A stretch of DNA of 64,000 bases, taken from NCBI GenBank assembly GCA_016025055.1, contig CP065590.1:3968001-4032000 (forward strand). Direction: 5' to 3'. The notes under the pieces are model-generated. The model saw only the letters and a list, made by a program, of their open reading frames with translations, did not search any database and was not told where the DNA came from. Source of the stretch: Chryseobacterium indologenes. Its GTDB lineage: Bacteria; Bacteroidota; Bacteroidia; Flavobacteriales; Weeksellaceae. Positions 8,238-18,218 of this stretch are shown here, piece by piece. Positions within the stretch are counted from its first letter, which is position 1. Each line of letters begins with the position of its first letter. The position numbers were made by a program, and so were the translations under genes.

Positions 8238-9426
8238 ATGAATAATAAGCTAGTTATACTTTCTATTGCAGCGTTTTCTCTAACTGCCTGCAAAAAAGAA
8301 GCTCCCAAACAAGATGGTGCCAAGCCATTTCCTGTTGTTTCCGTGGAGTCAAAAAATATAGTGGGTTATCAGACGTTTCCGGCTACCATTCAGGGTAGGG
8401 TAAACAATGATGTACGTGCAAAAATACAGGGATATATCACCCAGTTATTAGTAGATGAAGGACAATATGTAACCAAAGGACAGCCTTTATTCCGTTTGGA
8501 AACCAATATTCTTAACGAGAATGCGGCAGCATCCAAGGCTGGGATCGGAGCCGCAGAATCCACTATTGCTGCCGCGCAGGCTTCTGTAAATGCCGCCCAG
8601 CTTGAGGTCAACAAGCTAAAGCCGCTGGTTCAGAAAAATATTATCAGCAACGTACAGTTACAGACAGCGCAGGCCAATCTGGCTCAGGCTCAGGCGCAGC
8701 TACAACAGGCCCACGCTGCCAAAAGACAGGCTGAAGCCAATTATAAAGGAGTAGAAGCTAATATTGAATATTCTATCATCCGTGCGCCTATTTCAGGGGT
8801 AGTAGGAAGACTTCCGTTAAAAGTAGGAAGTTTGGTGGGACCTTCTGATCAGACCCCTCTTACCACCATCTCCGATACTTCTCAGATCTACGCTTACTTC
8901 GCGATGAATGAAAAAGAATACTTTAATTTCCTTGAAAAAGCTCCCGGGGCCTCTATGCCTGAAAAAAATCAAGAATCTTCCAATGGTTGAACTTCAACTG
9001 GCAAACGGAAGTTTATATCCTGAAAAAGGAAGAATTGAGGCTATTACAGGTCAGATCGATCCTACAACAGGGACCATTCAGTTCAGAGTAGGCTTTTCTA
9101 ATGCCCAGAAACTTCTAAGCAACGGTAACAGTGGAACCATCAGATTCCCGCAACGATATGACAATGTATTGGTTGTTCCTGAAAGTGCTACTTACGAACA
9201 GCAAGGTATTGTTTACGTATACAAGATCGATAAAGGAGACACAGCAAGAAACGTTGTCATTAACGTTATCGACAGAATCGACAATATGGCTCTTATCAAA
9301 TCGGGAGTTAATAAAGGTGAAACCGTTATTGCCGCAGGTATCGGAGGTTTGAAACCCGGAACAGCAGTAAAACCGAAACCCATCAAAATGGATAGTCTTG
9401 TTCAATCAATAAAACCGAAATTCTAA
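8238..9426 (+). CDS. RND efflux periplasmic adaptor (AcrA/MexA-type lipoprotein), frameshifted
   Basis: The frame breaks in an A7 run at 8962-8968. With A6, the frame reads on through KNLPMVELQLANGSLY to give a 395-residue adaptor. The start carries a lipoprotein signal (SIAAFSLTAC, lipidated Cys). Then come a biotinyl-lipoyl half (RAKIQGYITQLLVDEGQYV), an Ala/Gln-rich coiled-coil hairpin, the second lipoyl half (IIRAPISGVVGRLPLKVGSLV), a beta-barrel and a membrane-proximal domain. It bridges the pump and the outer-membrane factor encoded next. As deposited, the protein would stop at codon 251. The stop overlaps the pump start (TAATGA). A sequencing error is likelier than inactivation because the same defect recurs across the window. 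Confidence 0.85.
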
Positions 9427-12400
9427 TGATAAAAAACTTTATTAACAGACCGGTTTTATCTACCGTAATCTCAATTTTAATTGTGATTCTCGGGGTGCTA
9501 GGACTGATCTCGTTACCGGTTACACAGTATCCGGATATTGCACCACCCACAGTAAGTGTTTCTGCAAACTACACGGGAGCCAATGCAGAAACGGTAATGA
9601 AAAGTGTAGTCGTACCTTTGGAAGAGCAGATCAACGGGGTGGAAGGAATGGATTATATCACTTCTTCTGCAGGAAACGACGGTTCCGCACAAATCCAGGT
9701 TTTCTTCAAACAAGGAATTGATCCGGATATTGCTGCGGTAAACGTACAAAACCGTGTCGCCAGAGCAACACCTCTTTTGCCGTCTGAAGTAACGCGTTCA
9801 GGGGTTGTTACCCAGAAGCAGCAGACCAGTGCCCTGATGTATATGTCTTTCTATTCTGAAAATAAAGATCTTGACGATGTATACCTTCAGAACTTTTTGA
9901 ATATCAACATTATTCCAAACCTTAAAAGGGTAAATGGTGTAGGGGATGCCAACGTTTTCGGAGGTAAAAACTACTCCATGAGAATTTGGCTGGATCCGGC
10001 AAAAATGGCTGCCTACAGCGTAACTCCTACAGATGTTACCAATGCAATCAACGAGCAGAGTAGAGAGGCTGCTGCCGGTTCTATCGGTCAAAACAGCGGA
10101 AGTTCTTTTGAATATATCATCAAGTATGTAGGTAAATTCAATGATAAGGAGCAATACGACAATATCATCATTAAATCTCTTGCAAACGGTCAGAACCTGA
10201 TGTTGAAAGACGTTGCTAAAGTAGAACTGGCAGGCCAGTCTTACACAGGGATCGGGGAGAACGGAAACAATCCTTCCATCAGTATGGGGATTTTCCAGAC
10301 ACCGGGTTCCAATGCACAGGAGATCATTAAAAATATTAAAGCATATCTTAAATCTGCGGAAAGCACTTTCCCTCAGGGAGTAAAATATACATTTAACTTT
10401 GATACCAACGAATTCCTTGAAGCTTCTATTGAAAAGGTAGTACATACCCTTATTGAAGCATTTATACTGGTATTTATTGTAGTATATATTTTCCTTCAGG
10501 ACTTCAGATCTACGCTGATCCCGGCCATTGCGGTTCCGGTATCGATTGTGGGAGCTTTCTTCTTCCTGAATTTATTCGGATATTCCTTAAACCTTTTAAC
10601 ATTGTTTGCACTGGTACTGGCGATCGGTATTGTGGTAGATGACGCGATTGTGGTCGTCGAGGCCGTTCATGCGAAGATGGAGCACGGTATTGCTGATGCT
10701 AAAAAGGCAACCGTTGAAGCAATGGATGAGATTACAGGAGCTATTATCTCTATTACCCTTGTAATGGCGGCGGTATTTATCCCGGTGACCTTTATTACAG
10801 GACCTACAGGAGTATTTTATCAGCAGTTCGGAATTACGCTGATCATTGCGATCATCATTTCTGCAATTAACGCATTGACGTTGAGTCCTGTGTTATGTTC
10901 ACTATTCCTGAAACCTCACGCAGAGCATCATGCAGAGTATAAAAACCTAAACCTGATGCAGAAGTTTTTCTATAAGTTTAATATAGCTTTTAAAACGACA
11001 ACCGAGCGTTACGGAAGAGGATTTGTATTCCTGCTAAGACATAAATGGGTAACTCTTATCATTTTTGCGGTTACCGGAGGTATTTTATTCTGGGCAAGCA
11101 GCAGTATGAAGAAAGGGTTTGTACCTACAGAAGACAGGGGAATTATCTTTACCGATGTACAGCTTCCTCCGGGAGCTTCTATGGAAAGAACGTATAACGC
11201 CTTGAAAACGCTTCAGGCTAAGGCATTAAAAGTTCCTGGAGTTCAGAATGTAACGATTTCTACAGGTAGAGGGTTTTTATCCGGAAACGGAAGCAATAAC
11301 GGTCTTGCCTTTGTTAAACTGAAACCATTTGAAGAAAGGAAAAAGATGGCCATACTTCTGAAGATATCACCAAAAAATTATTCGGAATCGTAGGATCTGT
11401 TCCTGATGCTAAAGTAGTATTCTTCCAGCCGCCAAGTGTACCTGGTTTTGGTAGTAGTGCAGGTTTTGAAATGGTATTGCTGGACAAGGCAGGTGGAGAA
11501 TATGTTGATTTGGATAATAAAACCAATGAATTCATCGGTAAGCTGATGCAGAGACCTGAAATTCAGTTTGCTCAAACATCATTTAATACCAAATATCCTC
11601 AGTACCAGATGGAGATTAATGTTCCTCTGAGCAAGCAGCTTGGGGTTTCTGTCAATGACATTCTGTCGACTATGCAGGGGTATATTGGAGGTATTTACAC
11701 AGCCGACTTTACCAAGTATGGTAAACAGTTCAGGGTGATGGTTCAGGCGCTTCCTGAAAACAGAAAGAATATTGAAAACCTAAACGAACTGTATGTAAGA
11801 ACAGGGTCAGGTGTAATGTCTCCGATCTCACAATTTGTAACCTTAACAAAAGCATACGGACCACAATCTGTAAGCCGTTATAACTTGTTTACATCCGTGA
11901 AAGTAACGGGAGCAAACTCTGAAGGATACAGTTCCGGGGATGCTATTGCTGCTGTACAGCAGGTGGCAAGTGAAACACTGAATCAAAACTATGCAGTAGA
12001 ATTTACAGGGTTGACCAGAGAAGAATTGAATTCGGGATCCCAGACCCTTCTGATCTTTGCATTGAGTTTAATTTTTGTATACTTTATTCTTTCAGCGCAA
12101 TATGAAAGTTATATCCTTCCGCTGGTTGTTGTAATCTCACTTCCTTTAGGGGTAATGGGTGCTTACTTAGGCCAGAAATTGATGGGTCTGGAAAATAATA
12201 TCTACTTTCAGATTGCCCTGATCATGCTTGTTGGGCTACTCGCTAAAAATGCGATCCTTATCGTCGAATTTGCTGTTCAGCGAAGACACCATGGGGAGAC
12301 CATTGTGATGTCTGCCATCAATGCAGCTAAAGCCAGGGTGAGACCGATTCTGATGACATCATTCGCCTTTATCTTTGGTCTGTTGCCGTTGGTACTGGCT

Positions 12401-12571
12401 AGCGGAATTGGTGCTGTGGGTAACAGATCTATTGCAACAGGTGCAGCCATAGGGCTATTGATAGGGACTGTTTTAGGATTATTTGTAATCCCGGTACTGT
12501 ACGTGATTTTTGAAACATTGCAGGAAAAAATCAAGCCTATCAAAAAAGAAGAGATCAATTTAGCAGAATAA
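9426..12571 (+). CDS. RND multidrug efflux pump, inner-membrane subunit (AcrB/HAE1 type), frameshifted
   Basis: With one A restored in the A5 run at 11340-11344, the reading frame is 1048 residues, the normal size. The first part (to codon 655) includes the first transmembrane helix, the porter domain start (QYPDIAPPTVSVSANYTGA) and the helix carrying the proton-relay aspartates (LAIGIVVDDAIVVVEAV). The second part continues FGIVGSVPDAKVVFFQPPSV and includes the second set of helices with LVGLLAKNAILIVEFAV, which contains the conserved relay lysine. It acts as a proton-driven trimer. It starts at the adaptor stop and is translationally coupled. Substrates are unknown. Confidence 0.9.
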
Positions 12572-12590
12572 AAATTAATGATCCAGATCT

Positions 12591-12619
12591 TAGAAGTCAG
12601 ATCTGAAAACTGACTTCTA
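12591..12619 (+). promoter_or_regulatory. Hairpin between pump and outer-membrane factor genes
   Basis: TAGAAGTCAG pairs perfectly with CTGACTTCTA across a 9-nt loop in the 79-bp gap. No T run follows. It probably marks mRNA processing or stability within the operon. Confidence 0.4.
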
Positions 12620-12650
12620 GTTTCCGGATGCTAACTTTCAATTTTAACTA

Positions 12651-14066
12651 ATGAAGAGTTTATTAAACATCATAAAAGGAATAACTTTCTCCGTCTTCAT
12701 ATTGGGAGCCATCTCATCCTGTATGGCCAGAAAAGAATATGAAAGACCAAAGAATGTTGTTGACGAAAAGCTTTACCGTACTGATAATCTTCCTTCAGAC
12801 AGTACAAGTATTGCCAATATCTCCTGGAAAGAAATTTTCACAGATCCGATCCTTCAGGGACATATCTCCAAAGCTTTGGAGAATAACCTGGATATCAGGA
12901 TTGCGCTGGAGAGTATTAATTCTGCGGAAGCATATCTGAAACAGAGTAAGGCAGCGTATCAGCCGACACTTTCTATTGGCCCCAACTATACTTTCCAGAC
13001 CCAGTCTATCAATACCCAGTTTGGGCAGATCATTGGGGAAAGACGGTACGTAAACCAGTTTGACATTACAGCCAGTCTGGGTTGGGAAGCGGATATCTGG
13101 GGTAAGCTAAGGGCACAGGAAAAAGCCCAGCTCGCAACATATCTTGGAACTGTTGCTGCGCACAAAGCGGTTAAAAGCAGTCTGGTTTCTTCCATTGCTT
13201 CTGCGTATTATCAGTTACTGACTTTCGATGCGCAGAAAAGAATTATTTCAGAAACAATTGCCGTTCGTGAAAAAAACTTAGAAACCACTAAAGCGTTAAA
13301 AGTCTCGGGAACAGTGACGGAAGTAGCCGTACAACAAAGTGAAGCACTTGTGTTCAATGCAAAATCTTTACTGATCGACATTGATACACAGATTCAGTTG
13401 CTTGAAAATACGATGAGCCTTTTAATGGGCGTACCGTCTCAGACTATTGCAAGATCTACCTTAGAAGGTCAGAATATTCCGATTGATTTAAAATTAGGAT
13501 ATCCTGCTCAATTACTGGCCAACCGTCCTGATGTCATGAGAGCAGAATTTAACCTGATGAATGCTTTTGAACTGACTAACGCGGCGAAAGCTCAGTTTTA
13601 TCCTACTTTAAAGCTGACGGGAACGGGAGGGGTACAATCTGTGGATATTGATCACCTTTTCAGTGTGAATTCATTATTTGCCAATGTTGTAGCCGGATTG
13701 GCCCAACCGATTTTAAATAAGAGACAAATCAAGACCAACTATGATGTGAGTCTTGCCAATCAGGAAACGGCTTATTTAAATTTCAGGAAAACAGTTCTTA
13801 CTGCAGGGAAAGAGGTTTCTGATGCCATCAGAGTATTTTCGGTGCAGGATTCATTTATTGAATTAAAAGAAAAGGAACTTGGCGCTTATAAAAAGTCCGT
13901 AGACTATTCTCAGGAATTGGTTAATTACGGAATGGCTAATTACCTTGAAGTGCTCAATGCAAGTGTGAATTCACTGAATGCAGAACTTAATATTTCTAAT
14001 GCAAGATACAGCAAAATGAAAGCTGCCGTTGAGCTTTATCAGGCTCTTGGAGGAGGCTGGAAATAG
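12651..14066 (+). CDS. Outer-membrane efflux lipoprotein (TolC/NodT family)
   Basis: The 471-residue protein starts with a lipoprotein signal (FILGAISSC, lipidated Cys about residue 24). Two OEP repeats follow. Typical motifs are ALENNLDIRIALESINSAEAYLKQSKAAYQPTL, ASLGWEADIWGKLRAQEKA and LLANRPDVMRAEFNL, the last a hallmark of the family. It forms the trimeric outer-membrane duct for the RND pump encoded just upstream. It is the last gene of the regulator-adaptor-pump-duct operon and is followed by a terminator. Unlike its two upstream partners it is intact. Confidence 0.92.
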   Translation: MKSLLNIIKGITFSVFILGAISSCMARKEYERPKNVVDEKLYRTDNLPSDSTSIANISWKEIFTDPILQGHISKALENNLDIRIALESINSAEAYLKQSKAAYQPTLSIGPNYTFQTQSINTQFGQIIGERRYVNQFDITASLGWEADIWGKLRAQEKAQLATYLGTVAAHKAVKSSLVSSIASAYYQLLTFDAQKRIISETIAVREKNLETTKALKVSGTVTEVAVQQSEALVFNAKSLLIDIDTQIQLLENTMSLLMGVPSQTIARSTLEGQNIPIDLKLGYPAQLLANRPDVMRAEFNLMNAFELTNAAKAQFYPTLKLTGTGGVQSVDIDHLFSVNSLFANVVAGLAQPILNKRQIKTNYDVSLANQETAYLNFRKTVLTAGKEVSDAIRVFSVQDSFIELKEKELGAYKKSVDYSQELVNYGMANYLEVLNASVNSLNAELNISNARYSKMKAAVELYQALGGGWK

Positions 14067-14089
14067 TTGTTGCTCGGGAACAAAATAAC

Positions 14090-14124
14090 AAACGTGTGTC
14101 AGTAATGGCGCACGTTTCTTTTTT
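14090..14124 (+). terminator. Terminator of the efflux operon
   Basis: AAACGTGTG pairs with CGCACGTTT (one G-U pair) and is followed by CTTTTTT. Confidence 0.75.
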
Positions 14125-14185
14125 ACAGGACAGCGAATTATAATAGTTTCAGATATAGTATTGATTTTAAAATAATGAAAGCAGG

Positions 14186-15175
14186 CTAAGAATCGGCTAT
14201 GGTTGCTAATATTTCCATTATCTTTTTTTCTTTATCTGAAAGGGTTTTCAAAATATCCGATGCCTCTTGAACGTACTGAATATCTTTCGTTTCACTTGCT
14301 TTCTCAAATAAACTGGCTACAGAAGTCCAGAGATTTGCAATTTCCGAAAATCCTTCATATCCTGTTTGTAATTGTTCAATCTTGAGTAGCTCATAGCTTT
14401 CTCGAAGGAAATCACGATATAAATTTCTGAACAAAGCTCCTCCTGTCCCTGCTTTCTCCATCATCATCGCTGACAGTCTGAACTCTTCCTGAACATTTTT
14501 ACTTGTCTTAAACCATTTGATAATTTCATGACTTGTTTTCAAAATGCCTTTATATGAAATATTTGTAATAGGCGGGTTCAGGTATTCTGTGGCGTTATTT
14601 TTAATTGCGGTTGTTATTGCTTTTTTTAAATCGAAATTTTCATCCGTTTTGTATAACGTATAGTACAGATTTTTAGAAGCCATAGGTCCCTTTTCAGCAC
14701 GGGCCAACGCAAGACTTTCTAAAGAGGTTTGTACCGTTCCGCCTTGTTGTCTGGTATCCACAAGGAAAGCATTTTGTGAATCGTAGCCATAGATGGCAGC
14801 ATAATGTCCTGCAAAATGGAAGGGATTTGTAAAATATTCAAGGTGATAACAGTCCATTTTTAAGCCGACAGCCTGTCCCTGGTCGAGGATTTCTTTTACG
14901 GCAAGCCAGGCTTTTTGAGGAGAAGAAGTTTCTTTAACAGTTAAGGTTAGGTGTAAATTTCCGGCTATATTTTGGGTCAGCAAGTCGGTCTTTATTCTTC
15001 CTCCAATAAACGGAAAATCCATTGTTTTCATATTCCAGTAGATGAAGCCGAGTCCTTCACCCAACCCAAACAACATGGGCTCTGAAAGTTCAATTCCTAT
15101 CTGTTGTAGCAAAGTACCCGTTGCTGTGGTTTCACAGTGCTGTCCGTCAAAGGGTTTTACATTTTCAATAATCAT
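14186..15175 (-). CDS. BtrH N-terminal domain / DUF4872 protein
   Basis: The 329-residue protein has the N-terminal pattern of the BtrH_N domain: FDGQHCETTATGTLLQQIG (Cys14 in a papain-like nucleophile position), then HFAGHYAAIYGYD (His) and FLVDTRQQGG (Asp), giving a plausible Cys-His-Asp triad. The C-terminal half (about 170-329) is helical and matches DUF4872-like tails. BtrH of butirosin synthesis is an acyltransferase that moves an acyl group from a carrier protein to an amine. No biosynthetic cluster is present here, so the substrate is unknown. It is transcribed divergently from the GNAT-MarR pair, 134 bp away. Confidence 0.7.
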   Translation of the reverse strand: MIIENVKPFDGQHCETTATGTLLQQIGIELSEPMLFGLGEGLGFIYWNMKTMDFPFIGGRIKTDLLTQNIAGNLHLTLTVKETSSPQKAWLAVKEILDQGQAVGLKMDCYHLEYFTNPFHFAGHYAAIYGYDSQNAFLVDTRQQGGTVQTSLESLALARAEKGPMASKNLYYTLYKTDENFDLKKAITTAIKNNATEYLNPPITNISYKGILKTSHEIIKWFKTSKNVQEEFRLSAMMMEKAGTGGALFRNLYRDFLRESYELLKIEQLQTGYEGFSEIANLWTSVASLFEKASETKDIQYVQEASDILKTLSDKEKKIMEILATIADS

Positions 15176-15275
15176 TGGTGGTTGTCAGGTTATTTCTGTG
15201 ATGAAAATTACATAAATATCCGATTTAAATAGCATTAAATTAAAATATTAAAAATTAATTTGTATATATGTATTT

Positions 15276-15290
15276 AACTACGTAGTTTTA
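15276..15290 (+). promoter_or_regulatory. Palindromic operator overlapping a -7 promoter element
   Basis: AACTACGTAGTT (15276-15287) is a perfect 12-bp palindrome. It overlaps TAGTTTTA (15283-15290), a one-mismatch -7 element 20 bp before the GNAT start. The MarR regulator encoded second in the operon is the obvious candidate ligand. Confidence 0.55.
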
Positions 15291-15309
15291 TACCTTAAAT
15301 AAAAAATCT

Positions 15310-15798
15310 ATGAAACTGAAAATTCAGCCTATTGGTAATGAATACTCAGAACAGGCGATTGATCTGATTCTGACGATTCAGCAGAAGGAATTTAATATTC
15401 CGCTTACGATCCACGACCAACCTGATTTATTAGAGATTGAAGATTTCTACCAGAAAGCAGGAGGTAATTTCTGGGGTGCTTTTATTGATGGAGAACTGGT
15501 AGGTTCCATTGCTCTGGTAAAATTTGATGAAAGGGCAGGAGCGGTAAGAAAAATGTTTGTGAAGAAGGAATTCAGAGGCAGAGAATTGAATATTGCACAG
15601 ATTTTACTGGAGATTTTAATTTCCTTCTGTAAGGAAAACGGAATTGATGATATTTATTTAGGAACTATTAATGTCCTGAAAGCCGCACAAAGGTTTTATG
15701 AGCGGAACGGATTTTCGAAAATTGAAAAAGAGAAACTTCCGGACCTGTTTCCATTGATGAGTGCTGATGATATTTTTTACCATGTAAAAATAGACTGA
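15310..15798 (+). CDS. GNAT-family N-acetyltransferase paired with a MarR regulator
   Basis: The 162-residue protein is a GNAT: the core GAFIDGELVGSIALVKFDERAGAVRKMFVKKEFRGRELNIAQILLEI contains strand 4 and an acetyl-CoA loop (RGRELN, less canonical than RGxGxG), and AAQRFYERNGF ends the fold. The next gene, starting 1 bp after the stop, is a MarR regulator. GNAT-MarR pairs or fusions are common in Bacteroidetes. The substrate is unknown. The palindrome at 15276 suggests control by its own partner. Confidence 0.8.
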   Translation: MKLKIQPIGNEYSEQAIDLILTIQQKEFNIPLTIHDQPDLLEIEDFYQKAGGNFWGAFIDGELVGSIALVKFDERAGAVRKMFVKKEFRGRELNIAQILLEILISFCKENGIDDIYLGTINVLKAAQRFYERNGFSKIEKEKLPDLFPLMSADDIFYHVKID

Positions 15799-15799
15799 G

Positions 15800-16284
15800 A
15801 TGAATGTAATCAACGAAGCAGGAATTCTTGCGATATCTACGAGGCTGCACCGTCTCAGTGAGCAACTGAGGAAAGATGGCGCTTTGATCTATAAAGCATT
15901 TGGAATTGATTTTGAACTCAAATGGTTTCCCGTCCTTTTACCATTTATAAAAAAGAATTGATAAGCGTTGTGGAAATTGCCAATGAGATAGGGTATACTC
16001 ACCCTTCAACGATCACCTTACTCAAAGAATTGGAAAAACTGGAACTGATCCGGTGGGAAAAAGATCAACAGGACGAACGTAAACGACTTTTTATGCTCAC
16101 TTCAAAAGGCATTGAACTTATTGACAAAATGAAACCGGTTTGGGAACTGATGTCACAGGTGTTGGGCGATATTGCGGATAACAGGAACAATCTGCTGACG
16201 GCTATTGATGAAGCGGAGGATAAACTTGCGAGTCAGTCTTTTTATCAAAGGGCGTTACAGGTTAAGAATTCGGAAACAAGGTGA
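15800..16284 (+). CDS. MarR-family transcriptional regulator, frameshifted
   Basis: An ATG at 15800 opens MNVINEAGILAISTRLHRLSEQ, but the frame breaks in a T4 run (15936-15939). With T5 it reads WFPVLFTIYKKELISVVEIA and continues to 16284, giving 161 residues, normal for MarR. The second part has the winged helix: VVEIANEIGYTHPSTITLLKELEKLELI, then the wing QQDERKRLFMLTSKG. It probably represses the GNAT-MarR operon. Read literally, only a 53-residue N-terminal peptide and an internal start at 15922 remain. Confidence 0.8.
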
Positions 16285-16457
16285 TCGTAGTTTTACTACA
16301 ATTTTAAAGATATCTGCGTAAAAAGTAATTTTCAATTTATTTTTTATCTAATTTTAAAAATATAATTAAACGATGTTTAACAATGCGTTATTTTCTCTAA
16401 AGCATGTATTGGGGTGCCTTAAAGCGAATGTAACGGTTTTTTAAAGCAGATAAGATT

Positions 16458-17219
16458 ATGAATTTTAATAATTTAATTCCGGTTTTTCTTGAACAGCAGA
16501 GAAGTTTTGTTGCGACAAGCGGAACCCGACAGACAAAACCTATTAAGATTAAAAGGCCAAGCTGGGCTGACATGATTAAAAATTATCCCGGCACTTCTAT
16601 AAAATCAAAGAAATTATATGATGATATAGGAGGAAGCTTTCCAAAATACAAGACAGATGAAGAATTATTGAGTTCTTATTTGGCCAATTCTTGTGCTATA
16701 AGGATGAGCAGAGGATTAAATTTAAGCGGATTTAAATTACCCAAAAGCAATAAAGGATACGGTACGAAAGGAGGAGTTATGAGTGGTGATAAAGATGTAT
16801 CATACTGGCTCCGAGTTCGTGAACTAAGTCCGTATATCGCAGCGCATTTAGGGAAACCTGAAATTGATTATACATTAGCTAATCTGGCCATGCCTAATGA
16901 ATACAAAAAAAGACAATCTTTAACACCTGCAGAATGGAATGGTCTGAAAGCTAAAAAAGAAAAACTTACAGATGAGCAATGGAAAAATATAAGGAAAACC
17001 AAAGGTATTATTGTTTTTGATGTATCCGGATGGGGAGATGCTACTGGACATTTTACATTGTGGGATCAATCTAATTTAATATATCCGGGTGGAGCAGATC
17101 ATGACACCCCGGGAAATGAAAAATATTATTTCAGTTTATTATATTACGGCTGGAATTCAAAAAAGAATGAACTTACATTAATACAAACAAACAGAATAAG
17201 AATATGGGAGTTAAAATAA
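16458..17219 (+). CDS. Probable type VI secretion amidase effector, Tae4 family
   Basis: The 253-residue protein has no signal peptide. RPSWADMIKNYP precedes the nucleophile region NSCAIRMSRGLNLSGF (Cys79) and the histidine motif GWGDATGHFTLWD (His198). This is the Cys-His arrangement of Tae4 amidases, which cleave the gamma-D-Glu to mDAP bond in peptidoglycan after delivery to a rival periplasm. The basic linker at about 150-180 is longer than in well known members. The next gene overlaps by 16 bp and encodes a secreted small protein fitting Tai4 immunity. No T6SS structural genes are in the window, so this is an orphan effector-immunity island. The motif match is strong; activity is inferred. 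Confidence 0.82.
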   Translation: MNFNNLIPVFLEQQRSFVATSGTRQTKPIKIKRPSWADMIKNYPGTSIKSKKLYDDIGGSFPKYKTDEELLSSYLANSCAIRMSRGLNLSGFKLPKSNKGYGTKGGVMSGDKDVSYWLRVRELSPYIAAHLGKPEIDYTLANLAMPNEYKKRQSLTPAEWNGLKAKKEKLTDEQWKNIRKTKGIIVFDVSGWGDATGHFTLWDQSNLIYPGGADHDTPGNEKYYFSLLYYGWNSKKNELTLIQTNRIRIWELK

Positions 17220-17599
17220 TTGCTGTAGCAGCCACTTTGTTTTTAAGTAGTATTGTATCTGCACAAAGTGAGGGACAGATATTAAAAAAATATTCCTTAC
17301 ATAAGTGTCTTGCCAATAATTATAAACTGGCTGATCCTTCATTCAACAGCCATGATTATTCGGCCTCCTATATGTTTCAGATTAAAAATGCTGATTACAA
17401 AAAACTTGAGCAGTTGGATCAGTATATTGAAAAGACAACTTCCAATTATTACAAAGCAGCAACTGCTGAAAATCTCGAAGACGGAAAAGCTAATTATATC
17501 TTTTGGTCCTGTATGGATTTTTATGAATCAAAAGGGCTTGACGGATTTATTAAAAAGCTGACAGGCGTAGCACGAAAAAAGAAAATCCAGGGAAAATAA
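17204..17599 (+). CDS. Probable Tai4-type periplasmic immunity protein
   Basis: The 131-residue protein has a signal peptide (MGVKIIAVAATLFLSSIVSAQ). The mature part is helical: LKKYSLHKCLANNYK, SASYMFQIKN, YKAATAENLEDGKANYIFWSCMDFYESKGLDGFI. A helical periplasmic protein with two conserved cysteines (in HKCLA and WSCMDF) agrees with Tai4, which plugs the active site of Tae4 in the periplasm. It starts inside the effector gene (16-bp overlap), so the two are translationally coupled, as expected for a toxin and its antidote. Confidence 0.75.
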   Translation: MGVKIIAVAATLFLSSIVSAQSEGQILKKYSLHKCLANNYKLADPSFNSHDYSASYMFQIKNADYKKLEQLDQYIEKTTSNYYKAATAENLEDGKANYIFWSCMDFYESKGLDGFIKKLTGVARKKKIQGK

Positions 17600-17639
17600 T
17601 GCAACAGACCAACTGACATTATTTATAATTTATAAGAAG

Positions 17640-17667
17640 ACCCACCAAGCATGGCGGGTTTTTTTCG
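17640..17667 (+). terminator. Terminator of the Tae4-Tai4 unit
   Basis: ACCCACC pairs with GGCGGGT (one A-C mismatch) and is followed by a run of seven T. It lies about 40 bp after the immunity gene. The 17668-17916 stretch contains no other gene that I can see. Confidence 0.7.
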
Positions 17668-17916
17668 TTTTCTGATAATTCTTGTTTAGAAGCTAAAAAT
17701 TAATACTACTAACGAGCCGGAACTTTCAAAATCCATTGATATTTTTATCTATGTAGGATATTTTGACTTTAAGTCATACACGGAATGATACATTAATCTT
17801 TCATAATATATCATTTAACGGTGAATTTTTTATATATTTATTCCTATATTAGTGAAATAATTATCGCGAAATTATTGCCAGCAAAAATTAATGATCAACA
17901 TCAAATCAACAAAATC

Positions 17917-18141
17917 ATGAACACAAGACATTCAAAGCTGAAAAATGCACAAAAACTAGCAAAAAACCAATTAAAAACTATTCAAGGAGGAGCAGGGGAC
18001 TGTTATCTTTGTGCTTCCAAAAGACCTATATTAATAAATGGTGTTTACAGGATCGATGTACGTCCGATAACAGCAGCGGAAATACCAAGCTGTAATGCTG
18101 ATCCTAAGTATCATGTAATCTCCTGTGGTGTTCCTGTTTAG
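17917..18141 (+). CDS. Small bacteriocin-like peptide with double-glycine leader
   Basis: I chose ATG 17917 over the in-frame upstream start because it gives a typical leader: 74 residues beginning MNTRHSKLKNAQKLAKNQLK, with TIQGG as a double-glycine cleavage site. The core after GG (about 48 residues) holds four cysteines in DCYLCASK, PSCNAD and ISCGV. Double-glycine leaders are cut and exported by peptidase-containing ABC transporters. Chryseobacterium genomes carry many such bacteriocin-like precursors, but neither a modifying enzyme nor a transporter is adjacent. A ribosomal natural product or a small secreted peptide are both possible. Confidence 0.6.
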   Translation: MNTRHSKLKNAQKLAKNQLKTIQGGAGDCYLCASKRPILINGVYRIDVRPITAAEIPSCNADPKYHVISCGVPV

Positions 18142-18169
18142 TATTTATAGTTGGATACACTGAAAAATT

Positions 18170-18193
18170 AAACCCGCCGATACCGGCGGGTTT
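18170..18193. terminator. Bidirectional terminator
   Basis: AAACCCGCCG and CCGGCGGGTTT form a GC-rich stem between the convergent peptide gene and the TonB receptor gene. Confidence 0.85.
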
Positions 18194-18218
18194 AATCACA
18201 TTATTAAAAATATAGTGT

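Noticed and set aside
9798..10445. A 215-codon frame antisense to the RND pump
   Set aside because: It is a shadow of the pump gene; its composition follows the complementary codons and no family pattern is visible.
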